From positions 1 through 36,973 of IMG/VR virus record IMGVR_UViG_3300047457_000632: DNA of 36,973 nucleotides; one strand, 5' to 3'. The number at the start of each line of letters is the position of its first letter. The stretch's first letter is position 1. The notes beneath the pieces were generated by a model. The model was not told the DNA's origin, did no database searches, and saw only the letters and a list, made by a program, of their open reading frames with translations. Source of the stretch: a virus. Made by a program: the position numbers and the translations under genes. This document shows, one piece after another, positions 1 through 7,449 of the stretch.

Positions 1-19
1 CCACCACCACCTCCCCCAC
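1..19. repeat. Left copy of 19-bp terminal direct repeat (circular join)
   Basis: Bases 1-19 are identical to the last 19 bases of the window (36955-36973). Together with the tape measure reading frame that continues in phase through the join, this indicates a circular or circularly permuted molecule of about 36,954 bp cut at an arbitrary point. The repeat is low-complexity (it encodes glycines on the minus strand), so the exact number of glycine codons at the join could be wrong in the assembly. Confidence 0.85.
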
Positions 20-389
20 CGCCACGTTGATTTTGATTCACGTTGATGTTGACAGTCCGCATCTGGCGAATCTGTCGAAGTGTGTTTAACGCATTCTGTA
101 ATTCAGCGTTGACGGCTTGAACTTCAGTAGCTAAATTACCGACACTAGGCATCACTGGTTGTGGTATTTGAGATAGTTTTTGCATGCTACCAGCCATCTT
201 AGCGACGGCTGATGCATACGATTTGATGCCAGTGGTATTAGAAAACTCTTGATTAATCTGACGAATAGTGGGAATAATACTACTGTTTACTTGAACATGC
301 AGTTGTGCAAATTCAGTAGCAATTTGTTGAATAATAGGCGTAAGCCTATCATTACCTATAAAATCAACTTTGAATTGCTCTGACGTCAT
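1..389 (-). CDS. Tail tape measure protein, N-terminal part (continues at 36973)
   Basis: This is the 5' part of the tape measure gene, about 129 codons from ATG 389 down to the left edge, in the same frame as the open frame reaching 36973 once the 19-bp overlap is removed. It begins MTSEQFKVDF and ends in a glycine-rich linker at the cut. The ATG overlaps the stop of the upstream chaperone extension (ATGA) and follows AAGGGAAGTG, so translation is probably coupled. Joining both parts gives about 1019 residues. Its place after a G/GT frameshift pair is the standard siphovirus order. Tape measure proteins set tail length during assembly; at the usual ~0.15 nm per residue this implies a tail near 150 nm (inference). 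Confidence 0.85.
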   Translation of the reverse strand, partial: MTSEQFKVDFIGNDRLTPIIQQIATEFAQLHVQVNSSIIPTIRQINQEFSNTTGIKSYASAVAKMAGSMQKLSQIPQPVMPSVGNLATEVQAVNAELQNALNTLRQIRQMRTVNINVNQNQRGGGGGGG

Positions 390-586
390 TTCGCACTTCC
401 CTTAAAACTATTTACCTTGCCCTCAACAGAGAGCGTGGTAATCAATGGCATTAGTAGGTGTAGCGGCTCTTTTTCGAGCGCACTCGGTAGGCAGTGAAAC
501 TCTCTACAGAGCCGCAACACCAATAGTTCTATGGGAGGATCTTCAGTACCTGTGTGCAGGTGCGCCATGACACGGTACTCTAGGCT
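386..586 (-). CDS. Tail assembly chaperone C-terminal extension (T part of G/GT, made by -1 frameshift)
   Basis: This is an open frame in the -1 phase relative to the upstream chaperone gene. It has an internal ATG at 568, but no convincing Shine-Dalgarno sequence precedes it, whereas a GGGAAAA slippery heptamer lies at 592-586 in the correct phase. After slippage the frame reads S-L-E-Y-R-V-M-A-H and continues for about 60 residues, ending in ATGA overlap with the tape measure start. In lambda, gpG and the frameshifted gpGT are both needed to assemble the tail around the tape measure protein. Position, small size, slippery site and phase all match that arrangement. The protein itself has no motif I can recognise. 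Confidence 0.75.
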   Translation of the reverse strand, partial: SLEYRVMAHLHTGTEDPPIELLVLRLCREFHCLPSALEKEPLHLLMPLITTLSVEGKVNSFKGSAK

Positions 587-837
587 TTTCCCTCGTTATC
601 AGTTGGATTGCCAACGTTGTAGTATTGCTTAGCTATGTCATTGTACACAGTATTAAATTCACTGCGTGGTAGGTGCATCACACCACCCTCGACAAGCTTA
701 TCCATCCATTCAACAACCTGATAGTCAAGGATTAATCCCTCACCAACCATTGAAAAGAATCGGATGTCAGCAAAAGTCAACTCGTCAACCTTTAACTTAT
801 ACTTTGGAATATAAGCCTGTTTCTTCCCATCGCTCAT
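580..837 (-). CDS. Tail assembly chaperone (G-like)
   Basis: An 85-residue protein between the major tail protein and the tape measure gene, the normal place of the lambda G-type chaperone. It is mostly helical and acidic/amphipathic with no enzyme motif. Its last codons GAG GGA AAA GCC TAG contain G GGA AAA, a canonical -1 slippery heptamer, just before the stop. A minority of ribosomes would therefore make an extended protein ending at 386. Identification rests on synteny and the frameshift signal rather than on sequence similarity. Confidence 0.75.
   Translation of the reverse strand: MSDGKKQAYIPKYKLKVDELTFADIRFFSMVGEGLILDYQVVEWMDKLVEGGVMHLPRSEFNTVYNDIAKQYYNVGNPTDNEGKA
586..592 (-). promoter_or_regulatory. 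Programmed -1 ribosomal frameshift site GGGAAAA
   Basis: The minus strand reads G GGA AAA in the zero frame (X XXY YYZ), three codons before the TAG of the chaperone gene. Lambda uses GGGAAAG at the same place. A -1 slip joins the chaperone to the downstream open frame without a stop. Confidence 0.8.
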
Positions 838-839
838 AA

Positions 840-1334
840 TTACGTCCCACTTCCACCGCTAGTGTTGCTGGCTGATGTCTTCTGGATTTCTGGAGTATGC
901 ACACGGAACATGCCCATGATTGGACCTGCGCCATTGGCGTCAATGTCGGGGTACTTAAAGGTTTTGAGTGTAGCAGCTTTTGTAATCGGTGTGCGATACA
1001 TTGCCGCAGTCCCACTCGAACCACCCTTGGGAACCCAACGAACATAAATAGCACCAAGTGTGTTGGCATTCTCAAAGGCTGCACGAACAAGTTCGTATGC
1101 CTCTCCAGCAACCTCAGTATAAACGATGTTAAAATCAATGTCCATTGCGTTACGCTTGCCACCCTCGGAAAGTGGAACGTCACCATCGAGGGTGTGCTCG
1201 TCACCAGTGTTGCGCTCTTGCTCAGTGCTAGTGATTGACTGAGACGAGCCACTCACATTCACCCAAGTGGTGAGGTCAGTGCTAATCTCAATACGACCTA
1301 ACGCCTTGCTCACAGAACCAGTAGTCTGTGCCAT
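840..1334 (-). CDS. Major tail (tube) protein
   Basis: A 164-residue protein just upstream of the chaperone pair, the position of the siphovirus tail tube subunit. The opening (MAQTTGSVSKALGRIEIST) and the STDLTTWVNVSG segment look like the tail tube beta-barrel family, and the C terminus is a small Ser/Gly-rich tail (SNTSGGSGT). It has no signal peptide or membrane segment. The ATG follows a good AGGAGTAAT site. The function is inferred from order plus general resemblance; hundreds of copies would polymerise into the tail tube. Confidence 0.75.
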   Translation of the reverse strand: MAQTTGSVSKALGRIEISTDLTTWVNVSGSSQSITSTEQERNTGDEHTLDGDVPLSEGGKRNAMDIDFNIVYTEVAGEAYELVRAAFENANTLGAIYVRWVPKGGSSGTAAMYRTPITKAATLKTFKYPDIDANGAGPIMGMFRVHTPEIQKTSASNTSGGSGT

Positions 1335-1344
1335 GATATTACTC

Positions 1345-1791
1345 CTAGTTATTCTCTACTACGGTAACAGTACATACTATTGCGTCATAGTATTGCTCAG
1401 ATCCCTCTGGCCACTCAACTAAACCGCTTGTCTGCTCAACATCATCTACAACATAGTGCTGTGCGGCTATGTCCCTAATGAGTGCGGCATACTCGCCCAT
1501 GTAGTTAAAGACGTCAAAGGCAATACTAGAAACACCAATCCCAAGTGACACTGGCTGTAACAAGATAATATCTTGCAATCGCCATGCCGCATTAAATGAG
1601 CGACCTGATAACGTTGATCGCTCGTACCGTGTCGCTGCCATGCCAGCCCCACGATGAGAAATAAACCGATACGGTAGCTGAGCAGTAGATACACCATCCA
1701 GCAGTGTACTACTATAGCTTGCAGTGTACCCAAGTACACTTGTGTCAGCAATCGCTTCAATAATCTCACTGATTCCCGTATAGTTTGGCAT
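1345..1791 (-). CDS. Tail terminator-like / tail completion protein
   Basis: A 148-residue protein between the head-tail connector and the tail tube gene, where siphoviruses encode the tail terminator (lambda gpU-like) that caps the tube and joins it to the head. The sequence is mixed alpha/beta, starting MPNYTGISEIIEAI and ending with strand-rich AIVCTVTVVENN, which fits the alpha/beta fold of the family. The ATG overlaps the previous stop (TAATG), indicating coupling. Identification is mainly positional. Confidence 0.6.
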   Translation of the reverse strand: MPNYTGISEIIEAIADTSVLGYTASYSSTLLDGVSTAQLPYRFISHRGAGMAATRYERSTLSGRSFNAAWRLQDIILLQPVSLGIGVSSIAFDVFNYMGEYAALIRDIAAQHYVVDDVEQTSGLVEWPEGSEQYYDAIVCTVTVVENN

Positions 1792-2444
1792 TACAGTACC
1801 ACTCTTACATAGTTTTCCAGCAACTTAGTCAAGAATGCTGGATATGATTGACTAAATACCTGACCATCTTTGCGCGTGAATGGAGACCCAACATTACTTG
1901 CAATCATATTATCCTTTTGCTTATACAGCAGTGATGTAAGATATGTTGCCGCATATTGAATCTGTCGAGGCGCGGTTATTGAGTATGCCCACCGACCAGT
2001 TACCTGAATACATGCATCTGGTGTGTTATCCCACGTCCAAACGATTGGAGCATCAAGTTTAAGTCGTACACCATACATTGGCTGATTGATTGCCACTGCA
2101 TTGATTGGTAGTGTGACATAGTAGTTTTGATTTACCACTGTACCGTCGCCATTGATAATTTGCGTAATCTGGCAACAGTCGTAGCGATTAAACCATAACA
2201 TACGCCAGTCGTAATAGTCATAGTAATTGTTGTAGTAGCTACGAAACAGATTGAGATACTGTTCGTACATTACTGCATCAAACTTTAACGTTGTATCAGT
2301 TGGAGCTTCAAACGTGCGGTCTGTTGCCTCATCAATGATTGCTTTAGCATCAGCAATCAATTCAGTAATCAAATCATCATCGGTAGTTGTTGCTGTTGGA
2401 ATTTTCAACAGCTGTTTTACTCGTGCTAATGTGGTGTATGCCAT
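1791..2444 (-). CDS. Head-tail connector (gp6-like adaptor)
   Basis: A 217-residue protein starting MAYTTLARVKQLLKIP. The opening helix followed by DDDLITELIADAKAIIDEATDRTF is the classic start of the phage gp6-like head-tail connector/adaptor family. I chose ATG 2444 because it overlaps the stop of the upstream gene (TAATG) and follows GGAGC; a longer frame upstream has no such support. The middle is unusually tyrosine-rich (YYNNYYDYYDW). The protein would bind below the portal ring to form the neck. Confidence 0.75.
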   Translation of the reverse strand: MAYTTLARVKQLLKIPTATTTDDDLITELIADAKAIIDEATDRTFEAPTDTTLKFDAVMYEQYLNLFRSYYNNYYDYYDWRMLWFNRYDCCQITQIINGDGTVVNQNYYVTLPINAVAINQPMYGVRLKLDAPIVWTWDNTPDACIQVTGRWAYSITAPRQIQYAATYLTSLLYKQKDNMIASNVGSPFTRKDGQVFSQSYPAFLTKLLENYVRVVL

Positions 2445-3103
2445 TACAACAGCTCCGATCTGTGTAGGTGCGGTTGTGTGATATCGGGAATAAGGATTCT
2501 TCGTGTCCCTGCTACCATTATATGCCCACAGAGTACACCGAAGTGCGCAGTTTGTGTATACCCATGCTTCTGGCAATCAATACTGAAATACCAGTCGTTA
2601 CAAGCGTTTCCACGTCGCTCAAATGCTATCTTCTCAAGTACATGCCGATTGATGAGCGTGATACCAAGCCCAACACCAGCAACGTCTTTGACTTCCTTAT
2701 TCTTGACCAAACGCATGCATTCCCATGCGTCTTTTTCGGTCCAACTCAGACCCTCGCCATCTTGCACCGTCACAAATGCATTCCAACGGTGACTTGGCTT
2801 TTGACGTAAGCAATACACACCCATTGCCACATCTGTGTCAATGTCAGCCAATTCACAGATGGCGTCTTCTGGAATGACAATATCATCCTCTACTGCAAGA
2901 AATGCGTCACAGTCGGTTTGTAGGAAATGCTGACGTGCTTGTTCGTAATTCAATGTCACATTGTCATACCCATCAGCATGTGGCTGATTGTGTTGATACT
3001 CAACATACATGTGAGACTTACCCCACCGTTTGCGAGCATTCCACAGTGCCACATGTGTTTTGCCAATGGTACGCAATCGAGGCATGAATATAAACAATTT
3101 CAC
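2444..3103 (-). CDS. Glycosyltransferase-like protein (GT-A fold) within the head operon
   Basis: About 219 residues, starting at GTG 3103 after AAGGAAGTG. The features resemble family-2-like glycosyltransferases found in phages: a Rossmann-like start (MKLFIFMPRLRT), an acidic nucleotide-sugar/metal motif FLAVEDDIVIPEDA near residues 68-81, and a later NDWYFSIDCQKHGY segment matching the region where such enzymes place their catalytic acid. It lies between the connector and a head surface-like protein, with overlapping stop and start, so it is expressed with the virion genes. The role is inferred: modifying a capsid or tail protein, or host surface sugars. The substrate is unknown. Confidence 0.6.
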   Translation of the reverse strand: MKLFIFMPRLRTIGKTHVALWNARKRWGKSHMYVEYQHNQPHADGYDNVTLNYEQARQHFLQTDCDAFLAVEDDIVIPEDAICELADIDTDVAMGVYCLRQKPSHRWNAFVTVQDGEGLSWTEKDAWECMRLVKNKEVKDVAGVGLGITLINRHVLEKIAFERRGNACNDWYFSIDCQKHGYTQTAHFGVLCGHIMVAGTRRILIPDITQPHLHRSELL

Positions 3104-3121
3104 GTCAGCACTTCCTTACTG

Positions 3122-3565
3122 TTAGGCTACGATTTCAGCCACTGATGCCAAGTCATAGTCGCTAGCTGGCTCGTAACGAGCTTCACCAGCAAGTACAACA
3201 GCCGACAACAGAGCTGCGCCACTTGGCGTGATTTCAGCGCGAATGTAGCGCACGCTTTGCGTGGCACACTCTTGGTCAAGCACTTCAATCAAACCTTGTG
3301 TGTTGTTATCACCACTACCGCTAAACGTTCCAGCACTCAAGGTTTTGCCAGTGAGCGTAGTGGGGAACGTGCTACCATCAGTCCCACCCTTGATTACCAC
3401 AGACACCGTGTTCGAGCCAATAGCACCAGCCGACACGATGAACAAACACCGACGAAACAACTGCATATCTACCGCATCGCTGTTGGTCTGCGAGTTGTAG
3501 CTTGCAGGATCTACCGTTGCAACGATAGCAAGCGACTGACTAAGACGCTCCGTATAAATTGCCAT
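3122..3565 (-). CDS. Putative capsid decoration / head-associated protein
   Basis: A 147-residue beta-rich protein immediately downstream of the major capsid gene. It opens MAIYTERLSQSLA and contains segments such as RRCLFIVSAGAIG and VSVVIKGGTDGSTF. The composition (Ala, Ser, Thr, Gly; few charges) and position fit a capsid decoration or stabilising protein. It has no signal peptide, coiled coil or enzyme motif. The ATG follows AGAGGTG. The assignment is positional, not based on a recognised domain. Confidence 0.5.
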   Translation of the reverse strand: MAIYTERLSQSLAIVATVDPASYNSQTNSDAVDMQLFRRCLFIVSAGAIGSNTVSVVIKGGTDGSTFPTTLTGKTLSAGTFSGSGDNNTQGLIEVLDQECATQSVRYIRAEITPSGAALLSAVVLAGEARYEPASDYDLASVAEIVA

Positions 3566-3579
3566 CTCTACACCTCTTA

Positions 3580-4719
3580 CTATGCATTCAACTTAACAAA
3601 TGGACTTACCTGATACGTGCCGCTTGCGAGAGTGATTTTGTCATTCAACGCAGGCTGGCCGTCAACGCGCACAGTCATCTTGATAGTCATCACGTCAGTC
3701 AAGAAGCCAGGTGCATCAGACGAACTCACCTGCATAGTACCACGGTCAGCAATGTAATATGCTTGACGATCAACAAGCATTACGTCACCAGCAGTACCCA
3801 ACTCGGGAAGCTTTTCAGTGAAGTAAATCTCACGACCAAGCAAGCGCATTACTGGCATGCCCTGCAAGTTTGGCAAGAATGTAACAAAGTTACCGCTCGT
3901 TGCTAACTGCATGACCTGAGGCTCAACTGACTGATTCATAATCCACACTGCGCGACTCTTGGAGCTAGCAGGAAGACGTGCAATCATGTTGACCGCATCA
4001 GCAATCTTAAACTGATTGGCAGTATCACGAGATTGACCATAGGTGGCAGGTGCATTCAAAATACCCAACGGTTTGCCTACACCATTACCCTGCAAGAAGT
4101 TGTAATCCTCGAACCATGCTTTAGCCAAACCAAACTGACGAATGAGCATCGAGCTAAGAGCTGGCGCATCACGCATGGCTTCTTCCGATGCCTGAACATA
4201 CCCACCAAGCTTGTTGACTTTGAGATCAATTTGGTCAAACTTCAAACTTGTCTGGCTAATGTTGCCAGCCTCGGCTGTCCAATAGAGCTTTACACCAGCC
4301 AAGAATGCAGACGAACCATCAGGTGAGATGGTTTGGTCAAGACGTGGTGCTTTGAACTCTGGGCTTGTCAACGGCAGCACAAATGCGCCTGGGCGAATAA
4401 TGGATTCTTCGAGCGCAATACCGTCAATCATTGCGCCATACTCAGGTGGGATTGCGTAACCAACGGTTGTACCACTGGTTTCAATCTGCGTCTGCTTAAT
4501 GCCATAGATGTCGGTAAGACGTTTGCTGTCACCGCGAGTGGCAGCAGTACAGAAATCGGCGAAGTTCTTAATGCCAGCATCAGCAGTGCCACCATCAGGA
4601 GTGACGATACCGTTCTTCGCAAGCGCAGGATCATTGAGAATGGCGTTAATCACGTCACTCTTAATCATTCCTGCCAGTTGTGATGCCAATGCATCAACTT
4701 CAATCGTGTTGATTGTCAT
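3580..4719 (-). CDS. Major capsid protein, HK97 fold
   Basis: 379 residues. An N-terminal helical stretch of about 70 residues precedes the HK97-type core: TTVGYAIPPEYGAMIDGIALEE, then LPLTSPEFKAPRLD, KLGGYVQASEEAMRDA, FLQGNGVGKPLGIL, AVWIMNQS, MPVMRLLGREIYFTEKLP and DVMLVDRQAYYIADRG. These are the typical signatures of the phage major capsid family. The N-terminal part probably acts as a scaffold (delta domain) removed by the protease encoded just upstream. The start overlaps the protease stop (ATGA). Confidence 0.95.
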   Translation of the reverse strand: MTINTIEVDALASQLAGMIKSDVINAILNDPALAKNGIVTPDGGTADAGIKNFADFCTAATRGDSKRLTDIYGIKQTQIETSGTTVGYAIPPEYGAMIDGIALEESIIRPGAFVLPLTSPEFKAPRLDQTISPDGSSAFLAGVKLYWTAEAGNISQTSLKFDQIDLKVNKLGGYVQASEEAMRDAPALSSMLIRQFGLAKAWFEDYNFLQGNGVGKPLGILNAPATYGQSRDTANQFKIADAVNMIARLPASSKSRAVWIMNQSVEPQVMQLATSGNFVTFLPNLQGMPVMRLLGREIYFTEKLPELGTAGDVMLVDRQAYYIADRGTMQVSSSDAPGFLTDVMTIKMTVRVDGQPALNDKITLASGTYQVSPFVKLNA

Positions 4720-5789
4720 CGTTTTCCTCGTACAAACAAAATTACGTTCTGACTAGCACTCGAACTCTGTTCCTCTTTTGGTGTTTCAGGCTCAACCTTG
4801 GAGATGAATGTTTTATACTCAGCTGGCGTTGGCGTTACTGAAATCTCAGTAACAACCCAGCTTTTCAATTCACCTTCTTCTCTTCGAGTGAGATGATTCG
4901 CACAACCTGTTGATAGACCGAGTGCACCAGAATTAATCAACTCTTTGATTCGACCAACATACTTGTTACGTCGATTCAGTTGAAATTCAAACCACACTCC
5001 TGTGTCATCAACTTCAGATTTAACTACACTTCCAATTGGATCAGGTATAGATTCAAGAGAGTGATCCCAGTAGAGTGGCATACCTTTGAAGTCACGCTCT
5101 TGTCCTATGTAGGTATTCTTTGTGAATTTGTCGTTATACAAATCCACAGACCCAAACACAATCCCCAAGCCACGATAAACATCATCATCAACATTCACCG
5201 ACTTAATAGACGTGAAATCATCGAATGACTTTGCACTATCCATCCATGAGGTTGGCAAAGCCTTTTCAAGACCTTTGCGCTTTGCCAGTTTAATCAATCG
5301 CTCTTTGAATACATCGAACGTAATCTTTCCACGGTAACGACCCCAACTCGACACCGCATCTTTTACGTCTGATGTATCTAACACTGGGAATGCTCTATCC
5401 TCAGGAATAACGAAATCACTGTCGGCAAGTTTATTTCGCTGTGCTGATGATAGCATTGATTTCATCTCATCTTCAAGCGAATCATACTCACTTTCATCTT
5501 CTGACTCGTCTTCCATTCCATCTTCTGATTCATTCTCTTCAAGTGACTGATCACTAATGAGCCAGAAGCGACACAATCCATGTGGATCTACTTGACCATT
5601 AACAATAGCACACCCACCACCACGATAGAACGCACATTCCGAACAGCACTTACCATAGTGTGGAGTGTTTTCCTCACCATCCTTATAGTCACAACCGTTT
5701 GCATCATCGCCAAGCTCGAATGGTCCATATCGAGTGACGATTGCGTTGAGTGCATCCGCCAAGGCAATCTGTTTATCAGTTAACATCAT
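4716..5789 (-). CDS. Prohead protease (U35/HK97 family) with extra N-terminal domains
   Basis: 357 residues, longer than the usual ~200 for HK97 proteases. There are three parts. Residues ~33-76 hold a cysteine cluster (KCCSECAFYRGGGC ... GLCRFW) that could bind metal or an Fe-S cluster. After an acidic linker, residues ~112-178 hold the SDFVIPEDRAFPVLD domain seen in some phage head proteins. Residues ~205-330 are the protease, with likely catalytic His243 (YWDHSLE) and Ser293 (GALGLSTG), followed by the EISVTPTPAE motif. It cleaves capsid and scaffold during maturation. The ATG overlaps the previous stop. The added domains may link protease to scaffold or capsid (inference). Confidence 0.85.
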   Translation of the reverse strand: MMLTDKQIALADALNAIVTRYGPFELGDDANGCDYKDGEENTPHYGKCCSECAFYRGGGCAIVNGQVDPHGLCRFWLISDQSLEENESEDGMEDESEDESEYDSLEDEMKSMLSSAQRNKLADSDFVIPEDRAFPVLDTSDVKDAVSSWGRYRGKITFDVFKERLIKLAKRKGLEKALPTSWMDSAKSFDDFTSIKSVNVDDDVYRGLGIVFGSVDLYNDKFTKNTYIGQERDFKGMPLYWDHSLESIPDPIGSVVKSEVDDTGVWFEFQLNRRNKYVGRIKELINSGALGLSTGCANHLTRREEGELKSWVVTEISVTPTPAEYKTFISKVEPETPKEEQSSSASQNVILFVRGKR

Positions 5790-6880
5790 TGTGATTCCTC
5801 TGTTTCACTACTTGTCATTGTTGGCTTACCATCTTTTGGCATTCCCTCACGCCTTTTCCGTGCTACAAGTTTTTTGCGCTCGTCTTCAGTGAGACGCATT
5901 GCTTTGGACTTTGGTAAGCACTTTGGGTATCCATCTTCACTCTCCGTATCAGATCGTCCACACGGCTGATATCCAACAATCTTACCATTCTCTCGAATTG
6001 GCTTCGATATATCTACCCAAGCCTCATCAAACCAATCGCGCAAATCCTTTACTGCTTTTGCGCTACTGGCTTTCCACTTTCCACCACGTTGCTTATACCA
6101 ACGAGATGCCCATGCATTTGCATATGCTGATGGGTATACATCGAACCTACGTTTTGCCTCAGCAATAGCGCGATTCCATAAGTCAGTATCTAACGGCTCG
6201 TTTGCACGTTTTACCGAATCATCAACAAACTTTTCACGCCAATACTCTATCACAATTTCTTCTATTGATTCAATAGACTTGGTTGTGACATACGGCTTCT
6301 TTCCACCGCGATTTTTGACAAGCTTCTCATACGTTGACACTAGATATGCAGACGAGTATGGTGATGGAAACTTGTCATACTTTTGACGTGCCATGCGTCG
6401 TGCTTTGCGGTATAAGGCAGGGTATTTTACCTGCGATGGTATTGGCGTTTGTCCAGATGTAGCTGGTTTTGCTTGTGGTGCGTTTGGTTGATTGGATTGT
6501 CCAAGACGATTATATCCAGACACTCTACGACCACCACGATAGTATGGTTTTACTTCAACGGCTTTACGGCTGTCTAGTTGTTTGACAATCCGTGACACCC
6601 AAGAGAATGCAGAGTCACCCCCCCATCCATGCCACGCTTGCCAGCCTTTACCTTGTTCACTCCAAGTGCTACCTTGTTTGTCTACTGCATGACGTCGAAA
6701 CCATGCATACATGGTGCGAATGTCTTGCTCGGTAAAATCCTCATTGTTGATAAGCTGTCTAGCTCGTGCCATGCCTTGTGCAATCATGCCTCTCTGGCTT
6801 GGTGGCTTTTCCGCACGAACTTCTAATGCTCGTCGAGCTGCTTCTCTAGCCGCAGCTGGTGCTTTCCACGTTTGTTTCAT
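5786..6880 (-). CDS. Basic head-associated protein with two YPSAYANAW-type repeats and a DUF5872-like end
   Basis: A 364-residue, very basic protein between fibre-like genes and the protease. The N-terminal part holds GMARARQLINNEDFTEQDIRTM and a tryptophan-rich GWQAWHGWGGDSAFSW (residues ~78-95). Two copies of a repeat follow, around KFPSPYSSAYLVSTYEK and VYPSAYANAWASRWYKQRGG. The C-terminal part (DLRDWFDEAWVDISKPI ... YQPCGRSD ... YPKCLPKSKAMRL) resembles a small domain of unknown function shared by phages and large eukaryotic viruses (DUF5872-like, from memory). No catalytic motif is evident. DNA or capsid binding is inferred from charge and position. Both ends overlap neighbours by ATGA. 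Confidence 0.6.
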   Translation of the reverse strand: MKQTWKAPAAAREAARRALEVRAEKPPSQRGMIAQGMARARQLINNEDFTEQDIRTMYAWFRRHAVDKQGSTWSEQGKGWQAWHGWGGDSAFSWVSRIVKQLDSRKAVEVKPYYRGGRRVSGYNRLGQSNQPNAPQAKPATSGQTPIPSQVKYPALYRKARRMARQKYDKFPSPYSSAYLVSTYEKLVKNRGGKKPYVTTKSIESIEEIVIEYWREKFVDDSVKRANEPLDTDLWNRAIAEAKRRFDVYPSAYANAWASRWYKQRGGKWKASSAKAVKDLRDWFDEAWVDISKPIRENGKIVGYQPCGRSDTESEDGYPKCLPKSKAMRLTEDERKKLVARKRREGMPKDGKPTMTSSETEESQ

Positions 6881-7440
6881 ATTGAAACCTTTACCAAACG
6901 TAAAATCATGTTACCTGGCACGGCAGCAGTTGGAGCTTGTGCAGTACCAGTTCCTGCATTTGCACAATTAACTGAAATAGTAATCGTACTTCCTGCTGCC
7001 TCCGCAAATATTAGTGTGGTAGTAAGCACTGCTTCACCTGCAATGAATGCCAATCGAGAAGACTGCAATTCTGAAGTAACACCGTTGCTTTGCAAAAATC
7101 GAATCGTGGTATTAGATGTCACACTGTGTGCGTAAAGAAACGATGCAACATACATACCACTACTAGGAAGTGGTACTTGCGTTACTGGTGTGGTTACTGT
7201 GAAGTTCTGTTGTTGATTGGTGTACGTTGTAATAATCGTATCAAACGATACGTCAGTATTGGTTGCCGCATTCACCGTCAAGTTTGTACTTCGACGGAGT
7301 ACAATGTTGCGTGCAGTTGCCACTGGCGTGAGTGTATTGTACAGATATTGCAAACTACCGCTTGAGCCTAGCTGATTGTTCCATAACAGCGCAGTTAACG
7401 CTGTTCCTGTGGTTACATTTGCTGGTGCTGTCCAAGTCAT
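6877..7440 (-). CDS. Phage structural protein, C1q/TNF-like beta-sandwich (fibre or spike)
   Basis: 187 residues beginning MTWTAPANVTTGTALTALLWNNQLGSSGSLQYLYN, the short motif that opens many phage surface proteins (typically MTWTxPxxWxxGxxVTAxxxN). The remainder is strand-rich (TDVSFDTIITTYTNQQQNFTV, MYVASFLYAHSV, STITISVNCANAG) as in C1q/TNF-like trimers. It is made after the lectin-like gene upstream and lies within the head module rather than at the end of the tail module, so a head fibre is as likely as a tail fibre. A good AGGAGAG site precedes the ATG. Confidence 0.6.
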   Translation of the reverse strand: MTWTAPANVTTGTALTALLWNNQLGSSGSLQYLYNTLTPVATARNIVLRRSTNLTVNAATNTDVSFDTIITTYTNQQQNFTVTTPVTQVPLPSSGMYVASFLYAHSVTSNTTIRFLQSNGVTSELQSSRLAFIAGEAVLTTTLIFAEAAGSTITISVNCANAGTGTAQAPTAAVPGNMILRLVKVSI

Positions 7441-7449
7441 GATACTCTC

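Noticed and set aside
386-568. The 60-residue frame as an independent gene starting at ATG 568
   Set aside because: No Shine-Dalgarno sequence precedes it; the in-phase slippery site upstream explains it better as a frameshift extension.
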